A stretch of DNA of 14,178 bases from Clostridia bacterium (GTDB taxonomy: Bacteria > Bacillota > Clostridia > Christensenellales > Borkfalkiaceae): positions 1 through 14,178 of the forward strand of contig JAGCMG010000015.1 in the NCBI GenBank assembly GCA_017646555.1. The letters are read 5' to 3'. Made by a program: the position numbers and the translations under genes. Under the pieces are notes generated by a model. The model saw only the letters and a program-made list of their open reading frames with translations. It made no database searches and was not told where the DNA came from. Numbering within the stretch: position 1 is the first letter of the stretch; each line of letters opens with the position of its first letter. Shown piece by piece: positions 13,332 through 14,178 of this stretch.

Positions 13332-13982
13332 TTAATCTCCTTCTACTTTTGCTATTGCCATATGATAATTTCTGCTTTCACCTTCAAGCCTACCATAGCC
13401 AGCATATTTTATTGCATTATTTACTATATCGTATTCAAATATTACTGCCGGCGTCCACTTGTGATAATTTAGCGTTTCGTATCCACCTATTGTATCTATT
13501 CCTTGGCAAAAAATAAATAATCTATTATCGAACTCAACTATTCCTATCGGAGCAAAAACTTCCATTCTGCCTTGCTTTTTATATGCCTCTGCCATTTGAC
13601 TGGCAGAATAACTATTTTCTATTAAAAACTCATTATTAATTATTTTTTTGTTATCTTCTTTCCCTTTTTCGTAAACCGTTAATACATAATCATAATAAGA
13701 CCGCTCAATCGTATAATTAGGAATTGTTCCTGTCAGCTCTTTAATTCTTACACAATAAGTTATACCATTAAAAACAAACTCTTTATTTATATTAATTCCT
13801 TTCATAGGCGCACCATTTTTAACAAGTTTATACCCCGTTATTTCAAGTGGAATTTCGTCTAAATAACTATAAAGGTTTAAGCGCCTTTGTTTTTCACAAG
13901 AAAGGCAAGTGGAACAAGCAACTAAATTAAAAATAAAAATTAAAAATAAAATCGTACTTATTAATTTAATAATTCTTTTCAT
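13332..13982 (-). CDS. Paralogous lipoprotein of unknown function (copy 3)
   Basis: A 216-residue protein starting MKRIIKLISTILFLI, with a lipobox NLVA-C at residue 23. It is more diverged than copies 1 and 2 but shares the layout: ITGYKLV near residue 50, a SASQMAEAYKKQG segment, VEFDNRLFIFCQG, and WTPAVIFEYDI..NAIKYAGYG near the end. CSTCLSC just after the lipobox gives extra cysteines not conserved in the other copies. There is no known domain. The ribosome binding site AAAGGGGGCAAGT is identical to that of copy 1, and its promoter at 14026-14055 matches that of copy 2. It is monocistronic. Function unknown; likely a surface-anchored protein of a multi-copy family. Confidence 0.84.
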   Translation of the reverse strand: MKRIIKLISTILFLIFIFNLVACSTCLSCEKQRRLNLYSYLDEIPLEITGYKLVKNGAPMKGININKEFVFNGITYCVRIKELTGTIPNYTIERSYYDYVLTVYEKGKEDNKKIINNEFLIENSYSASQMAEAYKKQGRMEVFAPIGIVEFDNRLFIFCQGIDTIGGYETLNYHKWTPAVIFEYDIVNNAIKYAGYGRLEGESRNYHMAIAKVEGD

Positions 13983-14025
13983 ACTTGCCCCCTTTGGTGT
14001 TTTTTGTTAGTTGTTTTCTATTAAT

Positions 14026-14055
14026 ATTATACTTTATGACTACTGCGTTTGTCAA
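14026..14055 (-). promoter_or_regulatory. Promoter of lipoprotein copy 3
   Basis: On the minus strand TTGACA (14055-14050), an 18-nt spacer and TATAAT (14031-14026). The boxes and most of the spacer match the promoter at 8820-8849, and similarity fades just upstream of the -35 box. Confidence 0.88.
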
Positions 14056-14073
14056 TACCCTATTTTTTGGCTT

Positions 14074-14120
14074 TTGTCATTGTGAGCCCCCTTGTCATTG
14101 TGAGCGTAGTCGTAACAATC
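14074..14120. repeat. Dispersed TGTCATTGTGAGC-type repeat, two direct copies
   Basis: TTGTCATTGTGAGC occurs at 14074-14087 and 14092-14105, an 18-bp period, followed by GTAGTCGTAACAATCCCC. This resembles the TGTCATTGCGAGCG...GCAATC dispersed repeats I know from many bacterial genomes, by recollection only. Confidence 0.6.
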
Positions 14121-14151
14121 CCCGCCTTTAGCCATTTCCCCAACCCCTACC

Positions 14152-14178
14152 CCACCCACCGCCAACGTCGGTGGGTGG
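14152..14178. repeat. Perfect inverted repeat at the window end
   Basis: CCACCCACCG (14152-14161), loop CCAACGT, CGGTGGGTGG (14169-14178). It is GC-rich compared with its surroundings and ends on the last base of the window. It follows a C-rich stretch and may be part of the same dispersed element. It lacks a T run within view, so a terminator cannot be claimed. Confidence 0.7.

Noticed and set aside
14074..14178. The terminal repeats as a CRISPR array.
   Set aside because: There are only two 14-bp repeats with a 4-bp gap, no spacer-sized unique sequence and no cas genes in view.

Overview
The window comes from an AT-rich, low-GC Gram-positive-type bacterium, most likely an uncultured anaerobic member of the Clostridia/Bacillota. 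The evidence is strong GGAG-type ribosome binding sites, TTGACA/TATAAT promoters, many compact hairpin-plus-T-run terminators, an oxygen-defence pair (rubrerythrin and an A-type flavoprotein), lipoprotein signal peptides with lysine-rich starts, and MntP, SPFH and Arc-type proteins. This assignment is an inference from content; no 16S or marker gene is present.

Region 1 (1-3930, minus strand) is an aromatic amino acid operon read right to left: DAHP synthase (aroF type), prephenate dehydrogenase (tyrA), 3-dehydroquinate synthase (aroB) and EPSP synthase (aroA). The genes are packed with gaps of 1-8 nt or a 17-nt overlap. aroA is cut short by a stop codon after 265 residues, 10 nt before the window edge. 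Upstream of the operon is a textbook promoter, then an 18-codon leader peptide (MKKFAFYFYFNNSSLISR) with six Phe/Tyr codons in seven, then a 14-bp terminator hairpin, then the ribosome binding site of the DAHP synthase. A 7-nt segment at the leader peptide's stop codon can pair with the terminator loop and 3' arm. This is the architecture of ribosome-mediated attenuation responding to Phe/Tyr supply, and is the most interesting system in the window.

Region 2 (3955-7430) holds a GH31 alpha-glycosidase (minus) and a divergent AraC-type regulator (plus). The intergenic region between them carries a 9-bp inverted repeat and a 9-bp direct repeat.

Region 3 (7370-8850) is a tandem pair of paralogous lipoproteins of unknown function (minus). 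A third paralogue lies at 13332-13982. The copies share promoter, ribosome binding site and 3' terminator/tag sequences, so they look like a dispersed, duplicated cassette.

Region 4 (8888-11271) is oxygen defence: rubrerythrin followed by a small frameshifted gene (minus), and a divergent flavodiiron protein (plus), with an isolated bidirectional terminator between them. Region 5 is MntP (manganese efflux), followed by an SPFH-domain membrane protein translationally coupled to an Arc-type ribbon-helix-helix protein. A palindrome overlaps the -10 box of the SPFH/Arc promoter. The window ends in direct repeats of a TGTCATTGTGAGC-type dispersed element and a perfect 10-bp inverted repeat at the very last base.
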